Position numbers and translations under genes: made by a program. A stretch of DNA of 64,000 nucleotides from Cryptomeria japonica (taxonomy: Eukaryota; Streptophyta; Pinopsida; Cupressales; Cupressaceae). The stretch lies in the NCBI RefSeq assembly GCF_030272615.1, contig NC_081414.1, positions 305,371,164 through 305,435,163 of the forward strand, written 5' to 3'. Below, one piece after another: positions 35,323 through 46,522 of the stretch. Numbering within the stretch: position 1 is the first letter of the stretch; each line of letters opens with the position of its first letter. The notes beneath the pieces were generated by a model that had not been told where the DNA came from, ran no database searches, and was given only the letters and a program-made list of their open reading frames with translations.

Positions 35323-36836
35323 TTAATCCTCTTGATCTTGGCAAATTCTCTGACCATAACCCCATGTATGGGGATTCTCCATAAGGGCATTAGGGCTCTT
35401 CAATTTGACTGAATCTTGAGATTCCAAACCATCCAACCCATTTGGAGAAAACACTATTTTAGGGACCTCAGATGTCCCTCTATCCAACAATAGAACTTCT
35501 CCACTATCTGGAACAACCTCAATTTCTCCTTCTTCATGATTTATAACCTCTCTGTTACCCACATGTTCAAGATTTGGAAGAGGACTCAAACCTTGAGGAA
35601 GGATAGAGCAGTCATCTCTAGTAGGGCCAACTCCCTCAACCCTTTTATTGACTGATAGGTTCATTTGAGTATTAGTGTGTTCTTATTTGTTTATAGAAGG
35701 GGCCTACTCATTCACCACAAAGTTTTCTAACTTATCCTCAACAGGTCTATTAGAGGGTGGAGTTGGATTCTCCTTATTCTGCTGCATCATTCCTTGAGAG
35801 TTACCATCACCTTTATTGTGTTTCTCCTTGCAGAATTTTTTATGAGACCCTTTTCTATTAGGTGGGTTTCTCTGAATGCTAGGACAACCCCTGGCCCAGT
35901 GTCCCTCTTTTTGCAATGGAAGCAAACAAAGGGTAAGAATTAATACTCAATAGTTTGCACCCATTTCCCCAACTTAGAGAAAATATCAATTGATGATGGT
36001 AGATCAGTGTTTTGACAAACATTAACATAGATCATAGCATAAACCAACCTTTTTATAGTTGCAGTCATTGAATCTATGGCAAGAAGATCACTAAAGGAAT
36101 TGGCAATGCCCTTGAAGACATCTTCAAACCAAAACTCCATTGGCAAACCAGGCAGCCTAACCCAGACAAGAGCCGAGTCAAAGAAGGAGTCATTTAACTC
36201 TTGATTAGAAGAACATTTTCTTAAGGAAAGAGAAGATCTCCCCACCATCCAAGGACCTCTGCATAGAATACCTTCCAAATCTTCCAAACATGAAAAGTTG
36301 AAGGCGGAAAACCCTTTAGGCATTGCAGTGATTTCCACTTGACCTTTCAATTAACATTTCTTTTTGGCGAAATCTCTCACCACACCAATGCTAGGTCTTG
36401 GACCAATAAATTTTCCAACTAGTGTGAAGGCCATTAGTGAAATATTATGATCAATGACAACATTAGGAATGGAGATCACAAACTTACCCGCTACCATGTC
36501 TGATAAGTTTGAAACATAAGGAAAGGAAGATTTTCTAGTGGGTTTCAAACCAAGTATTCTGGCCCTTTAACCAACTATTCTAGACTAGGATCTCGGGGGA
36601 TTCTTCTTAACAACATTCTTTTCCTTCTCAGTTCCCTTTTTCGAGATTCCCTCTCGATTTGAGACTCCTTCACGTGACCCCCCTTATCTCCAGGGTCAAA
36701 AGGAGGGTCCCCATCCTTTTTGCTATTTTCATCCACTTTCGTGTAGACGTATTTGTCGGAATCCTTCTGCCCATGTGGCAAAAGTGAAGAGAATGCAACA
36801 CAGTTACCAGAACCATCTTTCCCACCTAGCTCCATT
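35323..36836 (-). pseudogene. LINE ORF1: DUF4283-type RNA-binding protein
   Basis: The ATG at 36836 begins 'MELGGKDGSG'. After a basic N-terminal region and a stop near 36575, 'KFIGPRPSIGVVRDFAKKK', 'GFSAFNFSCLEDLEGILCRG' and 'ALVWVRLPGLPMEFW' match the DUF4283 domain found in plant LINE ORF1. A CCHC knuckle follows near 35920-35880 ('CFHC' then 'KEGHWARGC', split by a frameshift). The C-terminal part (35664-35323) is acidic and low in structure. It would bind element RNA. Confidence 0.85.
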
Positions 36837-36843
36837 TGAAAAA

Positions 36844-36976
36844 TATAAATAGTTAATGTTTCATTAATGAATGTTAGTGATAACATAGAAGTAAAGGATT
36901 TTAAATTTTTTTTTTTTATCTCCATTTGTTAGTAGATTATGGATTATTTCTCTAGGGCATTTTGGCGGGCATTACA
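36844..36976 (+). repeat. LINE target copy (right) and end of Y 5' LTR
   Basis: 36844-36861 is the right copy of the 18 bp LINE target duplication. The rest completes LTR Y, ending GGCGGGCATTACA at 36976. Confidence 0.75.
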
Positions 36977-37408
36977 TTTGGTATCAAAGATAGGTTGCAA
37001 ACATTGGGATCTCTCATTAAGGTTGTTGCTCTTAGTCTTGCGTGATGTACTATAATGTTCTCTTGACTTGAGTTGTACTTTGAGATTTGTGATGAAAAAT
37101 GTCATTGGAATTTTGGAGATATTATATGTTTATGTTTTGTGTTTCTCCCTAACCCTTCCTAGAAATCATAATTGTCTACAATATGTGTATTCATTTCTTA
37201 TACATGTCTCTTAGATGAGAGTTATGTCTATACGAGTCTATGCGGTCTTGCTTGCTTGTATTTTCTAGTGCTTACCTAAATATTAGAGGTTGTTTTTCCT
37301 ATATAAATGATCATGCTATAGATTGAAAGAAAATTGTGTGTGTTCTCTTAACTAATGTTACATTGAGTCACATAGGAATAATAAGATGGAGTGTTTGTAT
37401 TATGCATA
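36977..37408 (+). other. Interior of element Y with primer site
   Basis: TTTGGTATCAAAGATAGG at 36977-36994 fits a Met-tRNA primer site right after the LTR. The remaining ~410 bp has no ORF over 60 codons and no clear polypurine tract before the next LTR at 37409, so much of the interior has probably been deleted. Confidence 0.6.
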
Positions 37409-39234
37409 TGTAGTGCCTCTCCCTAAGCCATCCGGATCTTTTGAATAACAATAGATCTCTTTGATATAACATTGTCTACTTAATGATGATTTGATGATAT
37501 TTTATAATATACTAACCCTATTTCATGATGTGATATTGATTATGATATTGCTTGGTTGTCTACGAGTGTCTTCTACTATCTTTGTGATGGGGACAATGTC
37601 ACATCATTCATTGCGAGCGAGATGTGCCATTGTCATTCTCTATCACTTGTATGTGTTATATATTGTATATGTTATATCATGGCTTTATGGATGCAGGATT
37701 TGCAGGTACTAGACATCGACTTCACCTATCTTCACAGGTCTGAGCGTGTCTTATCCCAATGGCAAGTTGATCAGAGATGACATAGAATCCCATTCTACAC
37801 TCTAGGTTTAAGATTGATTACCCTTGTCAGTCTTTGTGTGAGTTGTTGTTCAGTCTCGATTGATCTATTGAGTTGCCCTTTGTTATCCTACGCGGCATAT
37901 CATGTTTATTGTTTGATTTAATTATTATTAATTAATTAATTGAGTTATATAGTTTAATAATGTTAAATTAAATTAATAGACTTATATAGTTTATAATAAT
38001 AAAATAAATATATGGTTCGTGATAATATTTAATATTATTGAGGGAGTAATATTGGATAAATGATTTTATATCATCAGATAATTATTATCTATTATTTAAT
38101 TAATTGGTTTGGAATTATTAATTAATTTATAAAATTAAGGCTTTGATATTTAATTATTTATATAGCCTTTGATTATTTATTAGGCTTTATAGTTAATTGT
38201 GCCCATGAGTATTATTTTATTGGTTGATTTATTATTTACATTCTTGGGTTGATTAAATAAATATTATCCTACCTACCCTATTATACTATTGGCTGTGAGT
38301 TTGGGGTAAGTTGATTAAATAATATTTTATTATACTTGGATTTTGCAAGGGTTGGTAAGAAATATTATTTAGTTTATTATTATGATTGGCCAACATATTC
38401 TATGGTTTTTGGTTTTAGTTTTCTATTTATTTGCTTTCCTGTGATTTTTCAGGGGTTGGATGGAAATGTATTTCTGTAACTTGGATTTTGGATTTGCTTG
38501 CGAGGAGCTTGAATTGTTTTGGCCGAGCTTGGTTGCATTCATTCTTATTCATATTTTCAGTTTGACATTTTACTAGGTTGGAGATTCTTGCTTTTGCATT
38601 TTCAATTTGAAAAGATTATTCTCTCTGTGACTGTTCTTGGGAATTTTGGGAAAATGTTTCAGTTATATAGTTTGTATAGTTACATAATTTGATTTATGAA
38701 ATTATTATATAGATGAGCTATAGTTTGGGGAAAATATATTTCATTGTGAATTTGCTTATTACTGTGAATGATCAACACTGTGAGTTTTTGGATCTTGATT
38801 GTTGGCTTCCCATATCTTGATTCTTGCACAAGATTAGAGGTTTGGTCCTTGTTTTTGAGTATCTTTATTATATAGTGGAAGTCGAGAGTCCCTGTTTGTT
38901 TCTCTGTGAATTTTCATGTTTGAACAATGCCCATAGTCATTTTCTCAAAACGTTGGTTGAGCCTTATATGTTTATTATTGAGCTTGGTAATTTGTTCTTT
39001 AGCTTTGTATTGTGATTGTGTTCCTATTGAGTGTATTTTCGGGGCTTTATATTATCCCCTTGATATTATTTTATTTCTGTAAGTTTTATTTCTCCATTTG
39101 TATTTCTAAGTAAATGCGCTAAATCTATATTTGTGATAATACTTTAATCATATGCATTGTTTCTTGAATCAAAGGCGCTAGTCTGTTTCTTAAATGCGTT
39201 GCCAGGTTGGGCATATGCGCTAGAAGTTGGTAAA
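37409..39234 (+). repeat. Second LTR of Y, cut short by element Z
   Basis: Starts TGTAGTGCCTCTCCC. It aligns with the first LTR at, for example, 'cattcattgcgagcgagatg' and 'tctgagcgtgtcttatccc'. It stops at the Z LTR; GTAAA (39230-39234) would be the left target copy of Z. I cannot find the remaining ~2.9 kb in the window. Confidence 0.6.
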
Positions 39235-39955
39235 TGTTGGCAATTAACACTTATCCGGTGATTTTTGATGCTTGATTTATGGTTTAGGGTTGTCATTGAT
39301 GGAAACTCTTCTAGAAAATTTGATCTAGTGGTTGTAATTGATCTTCTTATCTGGAATCAAGTGTTTACTGATAATTCAAGGTTATTTCTGTAGAGTTTTG
39401 GTCCGGAACGATTTCCAGTGATTGTGGTAACTAAGTTCGAGGTGAAAATGATGAGGACGACATTGGTGAAGCATTTTTTAAATTGTTTTTGGTCCGGTGA
39501 TATGTTTTGTTACAGATTGAAGCTGACTTGAAGCTACATGTTACATTTTTGATATCCGACTTGGAGGAGATTATTTTTGATATGACTGGATATATAAGAT
39601 TGAAATGGTGATTATTTTTCGGAGTATTACTATTGTGCTGATCCGTTTTGGTGTGATTGAGCACAATTTCACGTGCGTATTTGATTCCCAGGTGATCCGA
39701 TAGCTGACTGAGATAGAAACTAAGCCTATTACAGAGCGAGTATAGTTAGAGATCTTGTGCTTAGCCGGAACTCATTCTTGAATTGTTAGATTCTATTTCA
39801 AAGTTATTTAATTGTATTTCCTCATAGTAATAAAATTGTAAGTTAGTGAGACTTCCCTAAAGGTTGTAGCCTTCCGGGTCATTGTAATTGAGCAGTGAGT
39901 TCTAGGCAGTGAGCCTGAATGCAAGTGCATTCCCCATCTATGTAATATTTATGTA
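39235..39955 (+). repeat. 5' LTR of element Z, first part
   Basis: Starts TGTTGGCAATTAAC. It has the CATTGATGG site at 39294-39302 that the other copia-like LTRs share. It is interrupted by element 1; ATGTA at 39951-39955 is the left target copy. It continues at 47714. Confidence 0.75.
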
Positions 39956-40230
39956 TGTTGGCATTTTTGATGTTGTTGTTATGATTGTCATTGATGGACA
40001 CACAGTTGCTTTGAGATCACTTTTTGTATGTATGAGTTATGCTCAACTGGTATTTGTTCCAACCGGTATTATGTATTTTAGTCTTTACACTATCAGTGTT
40101 TTGTAGAAAGTGTTTACCAATCCCAAGTGGTATGAAGAGTCAAACAGTATGAAGACCTCAAGAGGTTCAAGGATCCCAAAGTGGTACAAAGAAACAAAGC
40201 AATTTTTATCATTTTTCCTAGTCTTCATTT

Positions 40231-40320
40231 TGGTAAACCGGTAATTGGTAAAATGTGTGAACCGATAATTTGAAAAATATGTGAACCGGTAATAGGTAAA
40301 TGTATGAACCGGTATTACTT
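40231..40320 (+). repeat. ACCGGT-centred repeat cluster in LTR 1
   Basis: Four degenerate units of about 25 bp, each with GAACCGGTAAT or a close variant. The 3' LTR has the same cluster in decayed form (46783-46865, many as AACTGGT/AACCAGT). Confidence 0.75.
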
Positions 40321-40857
40321 TGTGATGAGTTATCATCCACCGACACTTTGGCATTGATTCTGTGCCATTTTACCAAATGTGTCCAGATGCACTTAACCTA
40401 GGAACTTGCAATGTAATCCTATTGGACCGACATGAAATCAGATTCCTTTATACGGACATAATGTCTAGGGTTTTAGAAGTTGTTAGGGTTTTGTGTGGTT
40501 GATGAGGTTTTTTGCATGTGCGATCATAGAAGAAGATTAGTTCTGTGTGAAGAAATAGAGTGTGAAGATTTTGAAGACTGAAGTAGTGCTAAAATGCATT
40601 AACAATGAGCTATCAAGTATCTAACCAAGCATACTATGCTAGTATTTAGATCACTCACTTGTTGATTACTCACATCTTCGACAAGTCTTTAACCCTTAAC
40701 CGGCTAGGCTTGGCAAAGCCTTTGTAAATCCTCTAACAAGGTGGTTCACAACTATGGATCTGAAATCCTCTCACATGGTAGTCTTTAATCGGACTTATCT
40801 CCTAAAAGAGATTGAGATTCCTAACAGGGTCTATTTTGGTAAAGAACATTGTATGAT

Positions 40858-40942
40858 CTTAACCGGTCTGACCTTAACCAGTCTGACCTTAACCGGTCTG
40901 ACTTTAACTGGTCTGACCTTAACTAGTCTGACCTTAACCAGT
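40858..40942 (+). repeat. 15 bp minisatellite in the 5' LTR of element 1
   Basis: About six units of GGTCTGACCTTAACC with small variations. The 3' LTR of the same element has two units and element 2 LTRs have one. Confidence 0.9.
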
Positions 40943-41200
40943 TTGGTTACTATTCTGCCGATAGTTACTTGTGAGTTTCATCTCACTGTGGTTTTTCCCA
41001 TTTGGGTTTCCACTTCAAAATCTCTTGTGTTATGGTGATTATGATTCTGTGGGTGAATGCCTTATTTGATGTTTGGTTTGCATTTATGTTAACCAGTTTC
41101 TTAGTAAAATTGTTATACCGGTTTACTGCTAAACTATTTAAGTGTTTAAGTTCAGTATTTTTTGGTATACTAATTCACCCCCCACCCTTAGTATTCATCA

Positions 41201-41219
41201 ATTGGTATCAAAGCTAACC
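41201..41219 (+). other. Primer binding site of element 1
   Basis: ATTGGTATCAAAGCTAACC directly follows the LTR and fits Met-tRNA priming with one change from TGGTATCAGAGC. Confidence 0.85.
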
Positions 41220-41250
41220 TTTCTATAAGTCTAACCACTTGGAAGGAGAT

Positions 41251-42531
41251 ATGGGGGAATACACTATGAGGGAACTTACTCATCATCTCACTCAGACTAA
41301 GAAAGCCTTTGATGAACTCAAAGTCAAATATAAAGCCTCTCTAGCAAAGAGAAGAGAGCATGCTGAGAAACTGATGGAGCTTACTGAAAATAGTTCTTCT
41401 GATGAAGCAGACATGGAAGCCCTAGTTGAAGAAGTTGAAAAACTGAATGAATCTAATGCTAACCTAAGAAGGGAACTGGAAGGACTGACTATCAGAATGT
41501 GTCAAGAGCTTGAGAACCGAAGGAAAGCTGAAGATCTAGTAAAAGAAAAAGATCATTAGATCTCCAAGCTGAAGCAAGAAATCAGTGCACTTACCACTCA
41601 TCTCCAAGAGAGTAAAGTGGAAAAAGAAGAAATGCAAGGTGAACTAAACATGGCTATTTTTGAGAAAGAAACATTGAAGGAATCCAATGCTGGTATTTAC
41701 AAAGAACTCACCGAGTCAAAGGAAATACTTGCCAAATTCAATAAGAGCACTGTTAAGCTAGAACAAATGCTTGAATCAGCAAAACTGGTGAAGAATACCA
41801 CTGGACTTGGTTTTTCTGGTTATGAGGAAGGTGAGACCTCTAGAACAAAAGATGGAGCATCAAAGAAGCAAACAACACCAAAGGATAAAGGTAAGCAAAA
41901 GTTCAAACTTGTTTGCTTTAATTGTCTCAAGGAAGGACACACTGCCAATGTATGTAGAAGTAAGGCTTACAATAATTTTCCCTACTTTCTAAACAATAAG
42001 CCTAGATCCAATAGATTCAATGGTAACTGTTATGCATGCAACAAGTTTGGGCATAGAGCATTTGAGTGCAGGTCTATTATACACAACACTAGAAGATATC
42101 CTCAAAGGAGTCAAGGAGTTTTTCCTAAATCCTCTGTGAATCAGAATCCAAACCGGTATAATGCCTATGACCATCAGTCAAGTGGTGGTGGCTATCAAGC
42201 GGCAACTGGTTGGAGAGCAACCTATTTGATTTGTCATGGTAGAGGTCACGCTATTGCAACATGCAAGAGGAAGAATGGTAGAATGAATAATGGACCATGG
42301 AGAACACATGGAATGGTTTGCTATCATTGTGACAAACTGGGACACCCTTCCAGAACCTGCAGAATGAGAAAGAACATATCAGATGATATACCGGTCACTC
42401 TAGAAGGAAATATTGATGTTGAAACTGTTAAAATAGATATGAAGACAACATGGAAGAAGAAACCTGAAGTAGTGTCACAAGAAGAACTGATTTCTGCACC
42501 TAGTGTGGAAGTCACTGAACCAACAAACTAA
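41251..42531 (+). pseudogene. Element 1 ORF1: gag-like coiled coil with CCHC knuckles
   Basis: ATG at 41251, 50 bp after the primer site ('MGEYTMRELTHHL'; element 2 has 'MGEYSMRELTHHL'). 426 codons with a single TAG at codon 103 (41557-41559; element 2 reads GAG there). Roughly residues 1-180 form a charged coiled coil, followed by 'NTTGLGFSGYEEGETS', the SIRE-Gag-like linker. Knuckles: CFNCLKEGHTANVC, CYACNKFGHRAFEC, a third with its first Cys replaced ('YLICHGRGHAIATC'), and CYHCDKLGHPSRTC. Apart from one stop the protein is whole. Probable RNA-binding structural protein. Confidence 0.82.
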
Positions 42532-42982
42532 GCTTCAAAAGAGCTTAAGGGGAGTAAAATGGTGAAATGTTTCGAACCCCCAGTTTACACCGATAAAATA
42601 CCTTAACCGGTATGTGATACCTGTCAATTGGCAGAAGACCAGAAATGGTAAAAGGCAAATTAGGGTTTATGCCCTAATGGTGGAGCATTTATTATGGTAG
42701 GTGAAGAATTCATTTAAAAGGGATTTTCAAGTCATTTTCACTTATCATTTGCGAGCGAATAAATTTTCAAGTGCAGAGCGACAAAAGGTGATTTGTCTTG
42801 CGATTCAGAGAGATTTAAAAACTTTGAAAGAAGAATTTTCGGAGATAATATCAATCATTCAAGTGAAGAACACAAAGCGGTAATCCAGCAACTGAAGTAG
42901 TGTGTGGCGAAGCTGAAGTTGCAAACCCTAAATTATGGATTTTTGAAGGTATTTATCAAAAATTCTTGTTTATCCTTTTATC
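42532..42982 (+). other. Spacer between ORF1 and ORF2 of element 1
   Basis: 450 bp without a supported ORF. It contains 'taaggggagtaaaatgg', a purine-rich stretch after ORF1 also seen in element 2 (51705-51715), and ACCGGT words. Confidence 0.6.
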
Positions 42983-45900
42983 ATGGCTTCTGCATCGCAC
43001 TCCAGTCCTAGTGCACCTGACAATTTAGTAGATTTCATCCAATGGAAGGCGAAATACAATGCCCTATCCCAGATACCTACTGGTGTTATAGTTGAGGAAG
43101 GTATTTCAGATTATATTGATTGAAAAATAGAAGACCTAGGATCTCTAGTGATCCATTCTTAGTTAAGTTTATTCTACAGGAAGGACAAGAAGATCAAACC
43201 AGAATATAGCATCTTGGAAAAGAAGAAGCTTCACAACACGGTGTATTTTCTTGAAGAGTTCATAGAAGATAAAATTTGAATCATTCTAAGTAGAGTGCAC
43301 GGTGACAAAATGTATCTTGAGTGCACACATGACATCACACCGGAAGCTATTCATGTCGTCACTGGTTTCTGCAGCGTTGGAGATGTGCCAACCCTAAGGA
43401 AAGTCATTAAGATGGAAATGACCAAGCTCACTAGTTCTGCGAGTGACCAATAGGGAATGACTGTCAATACCATCAAGGACGATCTAGTCAAATATGCTCG
43501 TATGGTAATAGGTTACCAAATGTTCTATGCTAGTAGAATTAACTCTGTCTCTACTGCAGCGGTAAATGTTGCCTACAGGATGATCATGGAAGATGCCTAG
43601 TTTTATTTATGCACCTGTATGCAAAGGCAACTTCTGGTGAACCTGAAGTCAATTAAACAGGACAATGCCTTAAGATTTAAATTTGGACAACTGCTGGTAG
43701 GATTGTTTTTCTATTTTCAAGGCCATTTCCTAGGAGTTGGTGATATGCAATGGTTTGCTGACCAACCGGTTACCAAGCAAATCAGAGAGAGTCTACAAGC
43801 AATAGGAACCAGTTATCCTAAAGTCTTGAGCAAATACTCTGATGAGTTCAAATGCAAGATGAGCTAGAGGGTGAGAATATCTGGTGATATTGTCAAGAAG
43901 TATGAAGAGGACATCTGCTTTATCATTAGAGTAGATGAGTGCATAATGGAGGCAGTTGAGCCTAGAAAAGAAGAAGTAGAGCCCATGGGATATGAGGTGA
44001 TGTATGACATGCTAGACAGGTATGCCTCCACCCTACTTGCCTCACTTCTTGATCATAAGAAGAAGAGAACCAACACATATTTGGAGAGGGTAACACCAGT
44101 TGAAGAACATTCGGTAAAGAAGGGAAAGGCAGTGCCATCTGTATCGACACCGGTTACTTCAGCAAGTCATAAAGTGACCAAGCGGTCACCGGCAAAGAAG
44201 AAACCAGAAGCTGCACCTGCCAAGGTCTTTGAAAGGAAGTGGAAAACTAAGAACACCTCACTAGACTCAGAGGATACAAACCGGAGGTACAACCTAAAAA
44301 GACTAGGCAAATGAGGAAGAAGACAAAGACAACCAGCAATGAACCGACATCATCAACACCGGTAAATATAGACATTTCCTCTTACAAACCTTTGACACAT
44401 TGTCAAAGAACTATAAAGAATATTAGGAGAAAGCTGCTAAGTGATTTAATAGATCATTTTGATGATTTTAATGACAATGAAAAGGAGCAAGTTGAATAGG
44501 AAGTTATTCAATATTTATGTATTAATGACCAATCGCCATAAAAAATTAGATCTATGACACTGGATTCTTTATATAATTCTTTAGATAACAAATGGCACAT
44601 TGCCATAGAAAAGGAATAGGAAATAAGAGAAGAAATATTTGTACAATATTTTCCTGATGTGTCAAATTCAGAACTTTATGAAGTTATGGAAAAGTACAAA
44701 GGCCTCTTCTTCATGAGAAGAAGAAGACTCCTGTTATTGGAAGGGAAAGTCCCTGAAGTGGTAAAAGATACCGACTCACATGCCAAAACCGGTTTGAGGT
44801 TGCATCAAGTGTCCAAAGCTGACAAGAAGTCTGAGCAAGAATCGAAAACTGGAAAACTGGATGAGGTGTATGAAAGTGAAGGAGAACCGGTCACTAAACA
44901 AATGGACCCTATTAACATTGATGCTTTGGATGGTGAAAATGTCACTCTGGATGCAGCAAAAGACAAGGTTGACAAAGAGAGAGTGGACAAAGAAAAATAG
45001 GACAAAGATAAGGCTGATAAAGTGGAAGCAGAGAAAGAGAAAAAGAATAAAGAGGAAGAGGAGAAGAAGCAAAAGGAAGAGGAGAAGAAGAAAAAGGAAG
45101 AGGAGAAGAAGAAAAAGGAAGAGGAGAAGAAGAAAGAGGAAAAGGAGAAAAAGAAACAGGAAGAGGAGGAGAAGAAAATGGAAGAGGAGAAAAGGAAATA
45201 GGAAGAGGAGAAGAAGAAAGAAGAAGACAAGCGGAAAGAAGAAGATAGAAAGAAGGAAGAAGAAAAGAGAAAGAAGGAAGAAGAAAAGAGAAAGAAAGAA
45301 GCAGAGGAGCAAAATAAGGCTGAAGAGGAAAAGCAAAGAGCCAAAGAGAAGGAGGAAGCGACAAAGAGCACACAAGTGGAGACCCCTAAGGCAACTGGTA
45401 GTCAAGACAAACCAGCTGACATTACCAGTCCCATTGACCTCCAATTTGCAAATGAAATGGAGCTGCTACAAAGCATTAAGCTTGCCTAAGAGTGACTGGA
45501 AGCACTAAGGAGGAAGAAGGAACAAGATGTTATTCAAACTCCGGTAGAAACTCTTACCAGTTTGATACCCAACACCAACCTCCCCAGTACTGATTCCTCT
45601 CTGGCCCAACTGAAACTTTTATGCATAGTTGTAGAGGACCAGGTGCAATGCCTAGAATATGTTGTTGAAGCCAATGCATAAAAGAAGCAACAAAAGGTAC
45701 TGAACACTGCCTTAGTGAAGAAATTAAACGATCTCCGATCAGAACTTAATAAAGCACAGAAAGACATAAGAGATGCTATGGATGAGGGGAAATTACTGCT
45801 TAGTAAGATAAGCCAACCCCATCTATTTTGTGATGATGTGATTGCTTAGAAAGACAAACTGCAATCTGATTTGCAGGCATATATAAGCACCTTCAAGATG

Positions 45901-46242
45901 CCCTATGATTCCTTCACCACATTTGGGCAAACCGTTCACCAGTTTCAACTCCAAACTGCTAGAATAGAGTTGGAAATCATCAATCGGACTAGAGATTTAC
46001 AGGAATTTCAACTGGTTCTACTACCATGACTACAAATACTTTAGAAGTGCTATCTCAATCTGGATGCGTTAACGGTCACTCAAGAGATGAGTACCTTGGA
46101 CGCCATGGAGGAATAGGTATCCTAGATGCAAACGGAAAGTGAGGTTGCTACCTCATTGCTTGAGTCATGGTCCTTATCCATGAAGACATTTATACAGGAT
46201 TTTAAATTGGTTTTTGATAAGTTTCACTCATTATTGTCATAA
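42983..46242 (+). pseudogene. Element 1 ORF2: mobile-domain-like protein with KE-rich tail
   Basis: The ATG at 42983 ('MASASHSSSPSAP') begins a protein of about 1,085 codons with roughly 15 stops and a net frameshift. Globular part: 'IILSRVHGDKMYLECTHDI', 'EAIHVVTGFCSVGD', 'MVIGYQMFYASRINSVS', 'QLLVGLFFYFQ', 'DICFIIRVDECIMEAVEPR'. A basic linker follows ('KVTKRSPAKKKPE'), then 'ISSYKPLTHCQRTIKNI' and 'MRRRRLLLLEGK'. The tail at 44990-45330 is almost only Lys and Glu, then ordered helical sequence continues to 'DKFHSLLS'. Most stops stand where element 2 or the frame suggests Gln (CAA/CAG). Function unknown. Confidence 0.65.
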
Positions 46243-46508
46243 ACATTTATTATTTTAATGATAATGAGAAATTGGGGTTATTCCGCAGTACTTTGTCATT
46301 GTTGGCAAAGGGGGAGTAGTATTCTGTATTTAAAATTTTGATGCATGTTATGTATAATTTCATGTTTATCTCTGTAAGGGAGTAGTATACATTGTATTTT
46401 CTGCAAAAGGGGTAGTGTATATGCTTAGGGGGAGTAATTTTGATTGTGGCATATTTTTGTTGTAAAACACTTAGATGTCAAAATTTTTCCTAAGTGTTGC
46501 CATCAATG
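46243..46508 (+). other. 3' untranslated region of element 1
   Basis: Holds repeated purine runs (GGCAAAGGGGGAGTAG at 46301-46316, GCTTAGGGGGAG near 46422-46433) that resemble the polypurine tract, and a perfect 7 bp inverted repeat CACTTAG/CTAAGTG (46468-46474, 46490-46496). Confidence 0.7.
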
Positions 46509-46522
46509 CCAAAGGGGGAGAT
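46509..46522 (+). other. Polypurine tract of element 1
   Basis: CCAAAGGGGGAGAT directly before the 3' LTR. Confidence 0.88.

Larger units (their letters stand above)
28950..36843 (-). mobile_element. L1-type LINE with an extra 3' ORF
   Basis: An 18 bp perfect target duplication (28932-28949, 36844-36861) brackets 7,894 bp. On the minus strand: ORF1 (36836-35323) with a DUF4283-like domain and zinc knuckle; ORF2 (35078 to about 30880) with endonuclease, reverse transcriptase, zinc-binding and RNase H regions; then ORF3 (30695-29164) and a short 3' UTR. The 5' end lies only 7 bp before the ORF1 ATG, so a 5' UTR is mostly missing. The A-tail is short and merges with the target duplication. All ORFs have stops. 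Confidence 0.9.
24306..39234 (+). mobile_element. Element Y: giant LTRs, tiny interior
   Basis: 5' LTR 24306-28949 plus 36862-36976 (split by a LINE), primer site at 36977, 432 bp interior, and a second LTR from 37409 that is cut by element Z at 39235. LTR 1 is about 4.76 kb without the LINE. No coding sequence belongs to Y. The two LTRs are clearly related but quite diverged (compare 24740-24815 with 37690-37775), so they may come from two old insertions joined by deletion rather than from one element. Confidence 0.6.
39956..41200 (+). repeat. 5' LTR of element 1
   Basis: 1,245 bp, TGTTGGCATTTT to GTATTCATCA. It is longer than the 3' copy (1,186 bp), largely because of a 15 bp minisatellite at 40858-40942 (about six units, against two in the 3' LTR at 47436-47462). 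A cluster of 'gaaccggtaa'-type repeats lies at 40231-40320. Confidence 0.92.

Noticed and set aside
40858-40942. CRISPR-like short regular repeat
   Set aside because: The units are contiguous, without spacers, in a plant LTR.
44776-45444. 222-codon minus-strand ORF rich in Leu/Phe, and similar ones at 44805-45371, 54073-54531 and 58730-59185
   Set aside because: These are the complement of the Lys/Glu-rich tails of ORF2 (AAG/GAG read backwards gives Leu/Phe/Ser), not membrane proteins.
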